Positions 18,026 through 26,237 of a stretch of DNA of 64,000 nucleotides are shown here, in pieces. The stretch comes from Hyphomicrobiales bacterium (GTDB lineage: Bacteria > Pseudomonadota > Alphaproteobacteria > Rhizobiales > Rhizobiaceae). Where the stretch lies: NCBI GenBank assembly GCA_900472785.1, contig UCJH01000020.1:182096-246095 (forward strand), read 5' to 3'. The notes under the pieces were generated by a model, which worked only from the letters and a program-made list of their open reading frames with translations, was not told the origin of the DNA and made no database searches. The position numbers were made by a program, and so were the translations under genes. Each line of letters opens with the position of its first letter. The first letter of the stretch is position 1.

Positions 18026-18682
18026 TCAACGTAGGCTGCTGATCAGCTGAGCCCGCGATCGCATGCCGAACAAGAGCAGGATCGTGGACACATGGTTTTT
18101 CACCGTGCCCTCGCTGAGATTGGAAATATGTGCGATCTCCTTGTTCGCCCTGCCCTCCAGCACCCATTGCAGAACCTGCGTCTGGCGCGGCGTCAGCTGC
18201 TGCCACGTCGAGGCATGCGGCGCCTGAGGCACCTGTTCCCCGGCTGTTGCCGGCACGGATCGCAGTGCGCCGGCGGCGCTGACGTTGATCAGACCGCAGG
18301 CACGGATGAAATTCACGATTTCGCGCAAGTCGGCCGACTTGGGCAGACAGGCGCTCGCGCCCCATGCCAGCGCATCCCGGGCGAGCGATGCGTCGAGCGT
18401 GCCGGATAGAACCACAATGCGCGCTGTTGGATGGCGATCATGGAAAATCTTCAGGCCGCTCAGGCCCTCCGTGTCGGGGAGTGCCAGATCCAGCAGGACG
18501 AGACCGATCCTGTCTTGGGCCGCGTCATAGGTGGCTAAGGCATCGGCCAGAGTGCCGGCCTCGAGAACATCCAGAGCCTCACGAGATGGATGGACCAGAG
18601 CCTGCACGAGTGCGCGCACACCGAGACGTAAAAGATCATGGTCGTCGACAACCAGAATTGCCCGCGGCGGATGGCCGATCAT
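18026..18682 (-). CDS. LuxR/NarL-family response regulator
   Basis: This 218-residue protein has a receiver domain (VVDDHDLLRLG with the acidic pair, phospho-acceptor Asp in LLDLALPD near residue 65, Lys in LPKSAD) and a C-terminal LuxR helix-turn-helix (LTPRQTQVLQWVLEGRANKE, then GTVKNHVSTIL). It is the first gene of a two-gene unit with the membrane histidine kinase downstream. Targets are unknown; the secreted paralogues downstream on the same strand are candidates by proximity only. If the kinase frameshift is real, the pathway may be inactive or depend on another kinase. Confidence 0.93.
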   Translation of the reverse strand: MIGHPPRAILVVDDHDLLRLGVRALVQALVHPSREALDVLEAGTLADALATYDAAQDRIGLVLLDLALPDTEGLSGLKIFHDRHPTARIVVLSGTLDASLARDALAWGASACLPKSADLREIVNFIRACGLINVSAAGALRSVPATAGEQVPQAPHASTWQQLTPRQTQVLQWVLEGRANKEIAHISNLSEGTVKNHVSTILLLFGMRSRAQLISSLR

Positions 18683-18788
18683 ATCACTTACCTATCTGAC
18701 TGATCGTACTGAATCATTTTCAGTCACTCGGTTACATTTGCAAAATTGCGAGGCTGGAACAGCCGTGCCGAAAGTCATGCCTACCAGT

Positions 18789-18818
18789 GCGACGGGCGCT
18801 CCATGGTGCGCCCGTCGC
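18789..18818. repeat. perfect 11-bp inverted repeat
   Basis: The arms GCGACGGGCGC (18789-18799) and GCGCCCGTCGC (18808-18818) are exact inverse complements around an 8-base loop, followed by a G/C run and no T tract. It could be a protein-binding site or a remnant of a palindromic repeat; function not known. Confidence 0.5.
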
Positions 18819-19305
18819 GGGGGGGCCCGCTCACGGGTGCTGCCCTCCCGGATTCAGTGAATTGCGCAGACCGTCACCGATAAATTGCTCCGAAGTCCGA
18901 TATCGTTGGCCATGGCGCCGTATCGAAATCGGCGGTATCGAAGACCCCATCGGTGAAGGCGTTTGGTTCGCCCCCTCCCCTGCCCGGGAGATCTTCCGCG
19001 ATGTGGGATCAAGGAGCGATGGCAACATATTTCCATTGTTAACCGGTTGTTGAGAGGGTCGCCTTCCAGAAAAATCTGCAGCACTGGAGATCGCAATTTG
19101 CGAGGCGTTCGTGCAATCCTCCAGGCTCGTGGCGAGTGAGTCGCGCTCGGGCAGACAACAATTATGCGTAGGCGACTGCTTCCTCGTCGATCTCTTTCAG
19201 GATTCACAACAAGACAGATCAGGGACCACAGCGCTATCGTCGCCCTGATAAGGCATTGATATTTAATGTAGACCTTGTTTGAAGCGGAAGGCTCGCCGCC
19301 AAAGC

Positions 19306-19323
19306 GTTAACCTTTCGTTAACC
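19306..19323 (+). repeat. tandem GTTAACC repeats before repA
   Basis: GTTAACC occurs at 19306-19312 and again at 19317-19323, spaced by 11 bases, so both lie on the same DNA face. Each contains the GTTAAC palindrome. They sit about 90 bases before repA and could be RepA/RepB operator elements. No functional proof from sequence. Confidence 0.35.
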
Positions 19324-19413
19324 TAAAGTCCCTTGATCAAAATTTAGAATCGGCGCTAATTACCAGCGGCGGAATTCTATCGGTTTCGCGAAAAATATCG
19401 CCACTGGCAAGAA

Positions 19414-20640
19414 ATGGGTTTTGAGATGGCGAAGACCGCCGCAAAAGCACCGTCTGAAATTGAAGGGCTGACCGCGTTGATGGAGCGTCATGCCGACGCC
19501 CTCTCCAGCCAACTTCAAGCGCATCATCTCAAGGTCTTCCCGCCGACATCGGAGAAGGGCATTCGAACATTCGGCCCTTCCGAGGCGTCCAAGCTGCTTG
19601 GCGTTGGTGAATCCTATCTCCGGCAGACCGCTTCGGAAATGCCGGAGTTGAATGTCAGCATAAGCCCAGGAGGCAGGCGGACGTTCTCGATCGAAGATAT
19701 TCATGCGATCCGCAAGCATATGGATCACGTCGGCCGCGGAAACCGACGCTATCTGCCGCATCGGCGTGACGGCGAGCAGCTCCAGGTGATCTCCGTTATG
19801 AATTTCAAGGGCGGGTCGGGCAAGACGACGACCGCCGCGCATCTGGCGCAGTATCTCGCCATGCGGGGATACCGGGTTCTGGCCATCGACCTCGATCCGC
19901 AGGCCAGCCTTTCCGCACTCTTCGGCAGTCAACCGGAAACGGACGTTGGTCCCAACGAAACGCTATATGGCGCCATCCGGTATGACGAGGAACAGGTTCC
20001 GATCGAGCAGGTTGTCCGGGGAACATATATTCCCGATCTCCACCTGATCCCCGGCAATCTTGAACTGATGGAATTCGAGCACGACACGCCGCGTGCGCTG
20101 ATGAACCGCAAGCAAGGCGACACGCTTTTTTACGGCCGTATCAGCCAGGTGATCGAGGACATTGCGGGCAACTACGACGTCGTCGTCATCGACTGCCCTC
20201 CCCAGCTCGGCTATCTCACACTTTCGGCGTTGACGGCCGCTACATCCATCCTGGTCACAGTCCATCCTCAGATGCTGGACGTGATGTCGATGAACCAGTT
20301 CCTGGCGATGACATCGAATCTCCTCCGGGAAATCGAAAATGCGGGGGCTGAGTTCAAGTTCAACTGGATGCGCTATCTCATCACGCGTTTTGAGCCGAGC
20401 GACGGACCACAGAACCAGATGGTTGGCTATCTTCGGTCGATTTTCGGCGAGAATGTTCTCAATTTTCCCATGTTGAAAACCACGGCAGTGTCGGATGCCG
20501 GTCTGACGAACCAGACCCTTTTTGAGGTCGAGCGCGGCCAGTTCACGCGATCGACCTATGATCGCGCCCTAGAGGCGATGAACGCCGTCAATGACGAGAT
20601 CGAGACCCTGATTAAAAAAGCATGGGGTAGGCCCACATGA
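19414..20640 (+). CDS. repA: plasmid partitioning protein RepA (ParA ATPase)
   Basis: This 408-residue ParA-type ATPase of a repABC operon has an N-terminal DNA-binding region (FGPSEASKLLGVGESYLRQT), a deviant Walker A (KGGSGKTTTAAHLAQYL, about residue 133), and Walker B-like segments (AIDLDPQASLSALFG; VVIDCPP). It segregates the replicon with RepB and represses the operon. An internal ATG at 19426 (MAKTAAKAP) is an equally plausible start. The stop overlaps the repB start by four bases. Family length (~400 residues) is normal. Confidence 0.97.
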   Translation: MGFEMAKTAAKAPSEIEGLTALMERHADALSSQLQAHHLKVFPPTSEKGIRTFGPSEASKLLGVGESYLRQTASEMPELNVSISPGGRRTFSIEDIHAIRKHMDHVGRGNRRYLPHRRDGEQLQVISVMNFKGGSGKTTTAAHLAQYLAMRGYRVLAIDLDPQASLSALFGSQPETDVGPNETLYGAIRYDEEQVPIEQVVRGTYIPDLHLIPGNLELMEFEHDTPRALMNRKQGDTLFYGRISQVIEDIAGNYDVVVIDCPPQLGYLTLSALTAATSILVTVHPQMLDVMSMNQFLAMTSNLLREIENAGAEFKFNWMRYLITRFEPSDGPQNQMVGYLRSIFGENVLNFPMLKTTAVSDAGLTNQTLFEVERGQFTRSTYDRALEAMNAVNDEIETLIKKAWGRPT

Positions 20641-21659
20641 GCCGGAAACACATCCTTGGTGTCTCGACAGACGCTCCCGACGCGCCACATGCGGATAACC
20701 GCGCGGCAAAAAATCGGTCCATGCCACTTCTCGGCGTGGCCCGGAAGGAGCGCGATCCGGCAACCAAGCTGACAGCCAACATCGGCAATGCGCTGCGCGA
20801 GCAAAATGATCGCCTCGGCCGTGCTGACGAGATCGAGCGTCGTCTGGCTGAAGGTCAGGCCGTGATTGAACTCGACGTCTCCGCGATTGAGCCGTCTTTC
20901 GTACAGGATCGCATGCCGGGTGACATCGACGGCCTTCTGTCCTCAATCCGGGACCAGGGCCAGCAGGTCCCGATTCTCGTTCGGCCGCATCCTCACCAGT
21001 TGGGCCGATATCAAGTCGCTTTCGGTCATCGTCGATTGCGCGCCGTTTCCGAGTTAGGCCTTCCTGTCAAAGCCGTTGTTCGCGAGTTGACCGACGAGCA
21101 ACTGGTTGTGGCGCAAGGTCAGGAAAACAATGAGCGCGAAGATCTCACGTTTATCGAGAAAGCGCGCTTCGCCTATCGTCTGAACACGCAGTTTCCGCGA
21201 GAAATCGTCATCGCCGCGATGTCGATCGACAAAAGCAATCTCTCGAAGATGCTCCTGCTTGTCGATGCCCTCCCCTCTGCGCTGATCGAGGCCATTGGTC
21301 CCGCTCCCGGTGTCGGACGTCCAAGCTGGCAGCAGCTGGCAGAGCTTGTCGAAAAGGCCGCTTCTCCGTTGGACGCGGCCCTATACGCGACGACGCAAGA
21401 GGTTCAGGCCCTGCCATCGGCAGACCGATTCAAAGCGATCATCGCCCATCTGAAACCCGGTCGAATTGCACGCGGACTGCCGGAGGTCATGTCAACGCCC
21501 GACGGTGACAGACTTGCGCAGGTGACGCAGAGCAAGACTAAGCTCGAAATTACCATCGACAGGAAAGCAACACCGGATTTTGCGGCTTTCGTGCTCGAAC
21601 ATTTGCCCGCGCTCTATCAGGCTCATCGTGCAAAGCATCAACGGAAACAGGGAGAGTAA
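20637..21659 (+). CDS. repB: plasmid partitioning protein RepB (ParB)
   Basis: RepB (340 residues) binds the centromere and cooperates with RepA. The N-terminal RSMPLLG stretch typical of RepB is followed by the ParB core: GQQVPILVRPH, VAFGHRRLRAVSELG and QGQENNEREDLTFIEKA, with a helix-turn-helix near IDKSNLSKMLLLVDALP. The start overlaps repA (ATGA). The only perfect long palindrome near the operon, at 23114-23133, is the likely target. Confidence 0.97.
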   Translation: MSRKHILGVSTDAPDAPHADNRAAKNRSMPLLGVARKERDPATKLTANIGNALREQNDRLGRADEIERRLAEGQAVIELDVSAIEPSFVQDRMPGDIDGLLSSIRDQGQQVPILVRPHPHQLGRYQVAFGHRRLRAVSELGLPVKAVVRELTDEQLVVAQGQENNEREDLTFIEKARFAYRLNTQFPREIVIAAMSIDKSNLSKMLLLVDALPSALIEAIGPAPGVGRPSWQQLAELVEKAASPLDAALYATTQEVQALPSADRFKAIIAHLKPGRIARGLPEVMSTPDGDRLAQVTQSKTKLEITIDRKATPDFAAFVLEHLPALYQAHRAKHQRKQGE

Positions 21660-21667
21660 CTCGCAAA

Positions 21668-21722
21668 AGAAAAGAGCCCCCACAACGTCGCCGTCGCGGA
21701 AGCCCTTCTGTCTCTGTAGCAA
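21668..21722 (-). ncRNA. antisense control RNA (ctRNA, inc-alpha) of repABC
   Basis: Between repB and repC the minus strand shows TTGACG at 21755-21750, a 17-base spacer and GATTCT at 21732-21727. The predicted transcript runs from about 21720 to 21668, some 53 bases. It ends in a hairpin (arms near 21698-21706 and 21674-21682, with G-U pairs, extended inward) followed by TTTTCTTTT. repABC plasmids encode such an antisense RNA here; it limits RepC synthesis and sets copy number and incompatibility. Confidence 0.85.
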
Positions 21723-21726
21723 GAAC

Positions 21727-21755
21727 AGAATCGCATTTCCACGAATCCTCGTCAA
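21727..21755 (-). promoter_or_regulatory. promoter of the repABC antisense RNA
   Basis: The -35 box TTGACG (21755-21750) and -10 box GATTCT (21732-21727) are 17 bases apart, a near-ideal sigma-70-like arrangement, facing away from repC. A start about 7 bases beyond the -10 box gives the antisense RNA ending at the hairpin near 21668. Confidence 0.75.
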
Positions 21756-21815
21756 GAGTTCTTTGGCACCGTTTTGGTGAGCGGACTTCTTTTGCCTGCT
21801 GAAAGGTGAAGGATA

Positions 21816-23030
21816 ATGGAGACCGGAAGTGTGACGACGCCCTTTGGGCGGCGGCCGATGACGCTTGCGCTGGTGCGGCGGCAATTGGCGGCGGCCGAAA
21901 TGAAGCCGGGAAAAACGGCGGAGAAGTGGAAAATCTTCAGGGACGCTTGTGCGGCCATGGATCTTCTTGGAGTTCAGTCCAACAGCCTGGCGGTTCTCGA
22001 CGCGCTGTTGAGTTTTTATCCGGACAACGAGCTGCGGCAGGAAGCCAGCCTGATCGTCTTTCCATCCAATGTACAACTCGCGCTGCGAGCCCATGGGATG
22101 GCTGGGGCGACTTTGCGCAGGCATATTGCCGTCCTGGTAGAGGCGGGACTGATTGTCAGAAAAGACAGTGCCAACGGAAAGCGATATGCCCGAAAGGATA
22201 GCGTCGGCGAGATCGAGAATGCGTTCGGCTTCGATTTGTCTCCCTTGCTCGCCAGATCGGAAGAGATTGCCCTGCTTGCGCAACAGGTCATGGTTGATCG
22301 AGCCGTGTTCAGGAAGACAAAGGAAAGCCTGACAATTTGTCGTCGCGACGTCCGCAAGCTGATAACCGCTGCGATGGAGGAGGGCGCCGACGGCAATTGG
22401 CATGCGATTGAGGCGATATATGTCGCACTGGTCGGGCGGATTCCCCGCACCCCCACACTGGCAGACGTAGCAGCTATTCTCGAAGAGATGAGAATGCTGC
22501 AGGAGGAGGTCGTTAATCGACTGGAAATCCAGCAGAAAACAGAAAATACCAGCACCAATGATGCTCACATTGAGCGGCACATACAGAATTCAAAATCCGA
22601 ATCCTACACTGAACTTGAACCTCGCTCTGAAAAAGAGCAGGGCGAAAACTCGAGCGATAGCAACAGGCAGAGAAGTCGGCCGTTGAAAACGTTCCCGCTG
22701 GGTATCGTGTTGAAGGCGTGCCCCACGATCAGCGATTATGGGCCGGGTGGCGCTATTGGAAGCTGGCGTGATCTGATGTCCGCCGCGGTGGTGGTGCGGT
22801 CGATGCTGGGAGTTAGCCCGTCGGCATATCAGGATGCCTGTGAAGCCATGGGGCCGGAAAACGCGGCCGCAGCGATGGCCTGTATCCTGGAGCGTACGAA
22901 CTTCATCCACTCGGCGGGCGGTTATCTCAGGGATCTCACCCGACGGGCGGAACGGGAAGAGTTCTCCTTGGGGCCGATGATCATGGCTCTCTTGAAGGCC
23001 AATGGACAAGGCGCGTTGCGCGCCGGTTAG
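21816..23030 (+). CDS. repC: replication initiator RepC
   Basis: RepC (404 residues) is the replication initiator of repABC replicons and normally contains the origin inside its own coding region. The N-terminal TTPFGRRPMTLALVRRQLAA and the segments VLDALLSFYP and HGMAGATLRRHIAVLVEAGL are family hallmarks; the last part forms the winged-helix DNA-binding region. A low-complexity linker (about residues 245-290) precedes the C-terminal domain (GIVLKACPTISDYGPGG). GAAGGAT lies just before ATG 21816. The leader upstream is covered by the antisense RNA. Confidence 0.97.
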   Translation: METGSVTTPFGRRPMTLALVRRQLAAAEMKPGKTAEKWKIFRDACAAMDLLGVQSNSLAVLDALLSFYPDNELRQEASLIVFPSNVQLALRAHGMAGATLRRHIAVLVEAGLIVRKDSANGKRYARKDSVGEIENAFGFDLSPLLARSEEIALLAQQVMVDRAVFRKTKESLTICRRDVRKLITAAMEEGADGNWHAIEAIYVALVGRIPRTPTLADVAAILEEMRMLQEEVVNRLEIQQKTENTSTNDAHIERHIQNSKSESYTELEPRSEKEQGENSSDSNRQRSRPLKTFPLGIVLKACPTISDYGPGGAIGSWRDLMSAAVVVRSMLGVSPSAYQDACEAMGPENAAAAMACILERTNFIHSAGGYLRDLTRRAEREEFSLGPMIMALLKANGQGALRAG

Positions 23031-23113
23031 GGCATAGAGCCAATCAGAACTAAGGGAAGCATCCAGTTGGGGACGGCTCTGGAGCAGTCAAAAGCCGCCG
23101 AAACCCGATTTAT

Positions 23114-23133
23114 CTGTGGTCAGCTGACCACAG
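23114..23133. other. candidate parS centromere, 20-bp perfect palindrome
   Basis: CTGTGGTCAGCTGACCACAG is fully self-complementary and lies 84 bases after repC. Its central 16 bases, GTGGTCAGCTGACCAC, fit the known repABC parS pattern GTTnnnnGCnnnnAAC except for one symmetric position (G/C instead of T/A). The position matches replicons whose parS follows repC. Assignment is by pattern and place only. Confidence 0.65.
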
Positions 23134-23189
23134 CGCTAAATTGCTGAAAAGACTATGCTTTCTGATATCGCCTCTCGATCTGTCAAATT

Positions 23190-23226
23190 GACGGTTTTCG
23201 GTGAGCTCGGGAACCCAAAAACCGTC
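23190..23226. repeat. inverted repeat downstream of repC
   Basis: The arms GACGGTTTT (23190-23198) and AAAACCGTC (23218-23226) can form a 9-bp stem with a 19-base loop. No T run follows, so a simple terminator is not obvious; it may be a weak terminator for repC or part of the partition region. Confidence 0.4.
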
Positions 23227-23377
23227 TTCGGACCTCGAAAAAAACCGGAAAGTGGAAATTCGATACTCGTCTCCGGTCCAGCACGACAGGCACGAGAGGC
23301 TGTCTTAGCATAGTGCGTTTGAAATGATCCCAGGGCGAGCGGCGGGCGATATCTGAAAATGCATAACGTTCAACGGA

Positions 23378-24459
23378 TCAAAGACGGCGAAATACAGTGG
23401 ATGCCGTTGGCATTCTGATCCGAATATCGCTATGTTTGGCGAGAAAAGACAGCATCTGGTTCTGTATCCACCATGTGATAAGGCCCAAAAGCACCCCGCC
23501 GCCGATCGAGAGCCCGGAAAAGACCGGCGCGGGGATTTCACCGGAAAACCGGACAAGGAGCAGTTCCGGCACGAAGCGATGCACGAGGTAGATGTGAAAG
23601 CCAGCCGCGGAAACCGGCAGGATGAGTGTCCGCAGCCATTTCGGAACAGATATTCTCGGCAGGAACAGCAGCAAAGCCAGAACGGGTATTTGCAGGAAGT
23701 ATTTCACTCTGGTGCCGATCCAGACGCTTTCGTGGAAGGCGAAGAAGAAGAAGGTAGCCGTACCGACTGCCATCAGCAGCAGCCGCTTTTCGGTGGTATC
23801 CGCGAGAGCGGCAAGGAAGCCGATAGCGGCGAGGTAGAGTATCCACGCCAATGTGAAAATCTGCCGATTTCCGATTTCCAACAGCTCGGGAACAAACAGG
23901 CGTGAAAGCAGCGCCACGCCCAGAAGCACAAGGCCTGACGAGAAGGGTGACCAGGCTGCTATTTTTCGAATAGGTGCAAAGGCAAAGAAAGCTGCGAATA
24001 GGAGAAGCATCTGGCAGTACGCTTCCACGAACCAGTAGAGGTAGGGGAGCATCGTATGCCGCTCCGGATCGGCAAAACCGAAATTGCCGATCATGAAGAC
24101 GGACGCCCACGGTACCTCACCCCAGGCAACTGCATAACCCGCGACGATAAGATAATAGGGGATGATGATCGGAAGCGCAGAACGGAACAGTCGAACGAGG
24201 TCGAAATCCGTGACAGCCTTCCATTGAAAGCGCGCGAGACCGAAGCCGACAAGCATGAGCATGGTGGCGGACCACCCGGGATTGGCCAGAGCGTCTCGTG
24301 CTGGATGACGACGAGGAGGATGGCAAGTGCGCGAATGAAAAGCCCAACGTCAAGTCTGGGCGCAGCGCCGGAGCGCCCTTCTCTCTTGGACAGCTCTGAA
24401 ATGGAGAGTTTTTCCCAATTCGGCGGCGCTTCGCCGAGGATGCGATCGAGCGCGATCAA
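23378..24459 (-). pseudogene. acyltransferase 3 membrane domain, frameshifted
   Basis: The intact part (24262-23378, 294 residues) has about eight membrane segments of an acyltransferase-3/OafA-like protein. The missing first segment is present in another frame at 24459-24270: a carrier-domain tail (IALDRILGEAPPNWEKLSIS), then LDVGLFIRALAILLVVIQHE, which carries the conserved His of this family. The frame is lost at 24265-24277; adding one base restores PGGSATMLMLVGFG. The start overlaps the stop of the adenylation gene, and both probably belonged to one open reading frame. Such proteins acylate surface sugars. As written, the gene should be inactive. Confidence 0.75.
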
Positions 24460-25973
24460 AGCTGTACGAAACGTAGCGAATCGCCACCCAACGACAGGAA
24501 GCTGTCGCGTGAACCAATGCGCGTTGGATAAAACAGCTGAGCGAAGACCTCGCGGACGGTTTCCTGCCGACTGTCCTTTTCTGCGCCTTTTGCGGAAAAC
24601 TCTTGCGTCAGCCGGGAATAGTCAAATTTGCCAGATGGAAGGCGTGGCAGGCTTGCCGATAGGGTGGCGCCGACCTGCAGCAAGGTGAGCCCACTTGCTG
24701 CCGCCAGAATACGTTTGACTTCATGTTCATCGGCTGGACCAGCGCAATAGGCATGAATTGCCTTGTCGTTGCCAACGACAGCGGCTTGAATGCCACGTTT
24801 CTCGAGGGCCTGTTCCATCGCATCATGGCCTATTCTCAGGCCTGCAATCTTTGAAATACGCTTGAGGCGGCCGCAGATGCGAAAAAGACCGTGCTCGTCG
24901 AACTCGGCAAGATCGCCTGTTTTCAGGCAGTCGATTTCGTGACCATGCGTCAACTCGCGCCGCGAGCTTGCATAGCCCATCATGATGTTCGGACCGCGAT
25001 AGACGAGTTCGCCTGGTTGCCGGGGCGCCAGAATCGGCCGGCCGTTTTCGTCTTGCAGTGTCAGCTCGCCACCGGGAATCGCAATGCCAATGCAGTCTTC
25101 ATTGCCCTCAAGCCGATCAGGCGGCACATAAGCCAGGCGCGCGGTCGCTTCCGTTTGGCCGTACATCGCGAAGAACGCACCGTCATTCTCACGCATCAGG
25201 CGATTGTAACGGCGGATGATATCGGGCGAGAGCCTGCCGCCGGCGACGGTCATGAACCTTAGGGTAGAGGGTTTTCTGTTGCGAAAGCCAATGTTTTCCA
25301 GAAGTTCATAGGAGTAGGGAACCCCGGAAAAATTCGTGCACCGGGATTCGTCGAGCCGCGTCAGAAATTGTGGATCCGATATCGACATTTTCGGGAAATA
25401 CAGGCTCGCGCCCACCGATAGATGGGAGTGCAGAACGGACAATCCGTAGGAGTAATGCAGTGGAAGAGCCATGCAGCCGCGGTCTGAGGCGGACAGGCCG
25501 AGATACTGGGCGATCGACATGGCGTTGGCATCAAGGTTTCGAGCGGAAAGTCGTACGGCCTTGGCGTCGCCCGTGCTTCCGGACGTCATCAGCAGAAGCG
25601 CCAGGTCGGGATGTGGCGGAATACCGGTTTCGCCGCGGCCTTGCATTTGCCTGATCGATCTCCAGCGACCGTCGATCTGGCGAAAGGTGATATCCGGTTC
25701 AAATGCCGTGTCGATGACGGCGCCTTGCAAGACATCCGACGGAGGAAGCAGGACAACGGCATGGCCGGCCTGAAGCGCTGCTAGATAGGTGATGACGGCG
25801 TGTTCGGAATGCGCTGCCTCGATGCCGAGCAGCATTTTTCCGCCACGGAGTGCAGAAGATTTCTGGTCGACGCGAACTGCCAGTTCTCGGTATGTGATCG
25901 GGTCCCGGTCTGGAAAAAGCAGCGCCGGTGCATCGCACCAATTTGCCAGTGCGGACGTAAAAAGCGGTGTCAT
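24456..25973 (-). CDS. AMP-binding (adenylation) protein with truncated carrier domain
   Basis: This 505-residue protein has the adenylate-forming core: P-loop LLMTSGSTGDAKAVRLS (about residue 128), YGQTEATARL (about 270), KTGDLAEF, and the LPSGKFDY lysine region. It ends inside a peptidyl carrier domain: FLSLGGDSLRFVQL followed by TGA. The phosphopantetheine Ser of GGDSL is present, but the last helices lie in the next frame (IALDRILGEAPPNWEKLS). One base gained at 24457 would fuse it to the acyltransferase downstream. It would activate a small acid or amino acid and load it on the carrier. Start at 25973 lacks a strong ribosome-binding site. Confidence 0.82.
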   Translation of the reverse strand: MTPLFTSALANWCDAPALLFPDRDPITYRELAVRVDQKSSALRGGKMLLGIEAAHSEHAVITYLAALQAGHAVVLLPPSDVLQGAVIDTAFEPDITFRQIDGRWRSIRQMQGRGETGIPPHPDLALLLMTSGSTGDAKAVRLSARNLDANAMSIAQYLGLSASDRGCMALPLHYSYGLSVLHSHLSVGASLYFPKMSISDPQFLTRLDESRCTNFSGVPYSYELLENIGFRNRKPSTLRFMTVAGGRLSPDIIRRYNRLMRENDGAFFAMYGQTEATARLAYVPPDRLEGNEDCIGIAIPGGELTLQDENGRPILAPRQPGELVYRGPNIMMGYASSRRELTHGHEIDCLKTGDLAEFDEHGLFRICGRLKRISKIAGLRIGHDAMEQALEKRGIQAAVVGNDKAIHAYCAGPADEHEVKRILAAASGLTLLQVGATLSASLPRLPSGKFDYSRLTQEFSAKGAEKDSRQETVREVFAQLFYPTRIGSRDSFLSLGGDSLRFVQL

Positions 25974-26237
25974 GTTAGCGATGATTACCGTAGAGGAAGG
26001 GAATATTGGACGTTCCCTATGAAATGCATGAGCGTTACTGTCAAGTTATTGGCGAGCGAACGGGAAATTTGCCGAAGCGGCACTTCTCCTGGTCACCAAT
26101 ATCTCTTGACATGCGACGCACGCGCGGACCCGAGATGCCCCACGGCCTGGGCCAGGGAATTCCTGTCAAAAGTCCATTTTCAAATGATGCTGTAGGTTAA
26201 CTTGAAGACCAAACCTCGTCACGCAGGGCAGGGGTCG
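25974..26237. other. intergenic region before the adenylation gene
   Basis: These 264 bases lie between the adenylation gene and the 3' end of the recombinase gene, both transcribed leftward. They should hold the adenylation-gene promoter. No gene, strong hairpin or repeat is evident. Confidence 0.3.

Larger units (their letters stand above)
18683..19413. other. intergenic region upstream of repA
   Basis: These 730 bases separate the response regulator from the replication operon. They contain the regulator promoter at the left, an 11-bp inverted repeat at 18789-18818, two GTTAACC direct repeats at 19306-19323 and an AT-rich stretch before repA that should hold its promoter. Short frames on both strands look non-coding. 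Confidence 0.5.
23031..23377. other. non-coding region downstream of repC
   Basis: These 347 bases hold no convincing gene. They contain the 20-bp palindrome at 23114-23133 and a 9-bp-arm inverted repeat at 23190-23226. In several repABC replicons the centromere lies just downstream of repC, matching this arrangement. Confidence 0.55.

Noticed and set aside
18854..19207. 117-codon minus-strand frame upstream of repA
   Set aside because: Composition is R/S/P-rich without domain, and the region is expected to be regulatory DNA of the replication operon.
19306..19323. GTTAACC repeats as the parS centromere
   Set aside because: They are direct repeats without the 16-base GTTnnnnGCnnnnAAC symmetry; the palindrome at 23114-23133 fits better.
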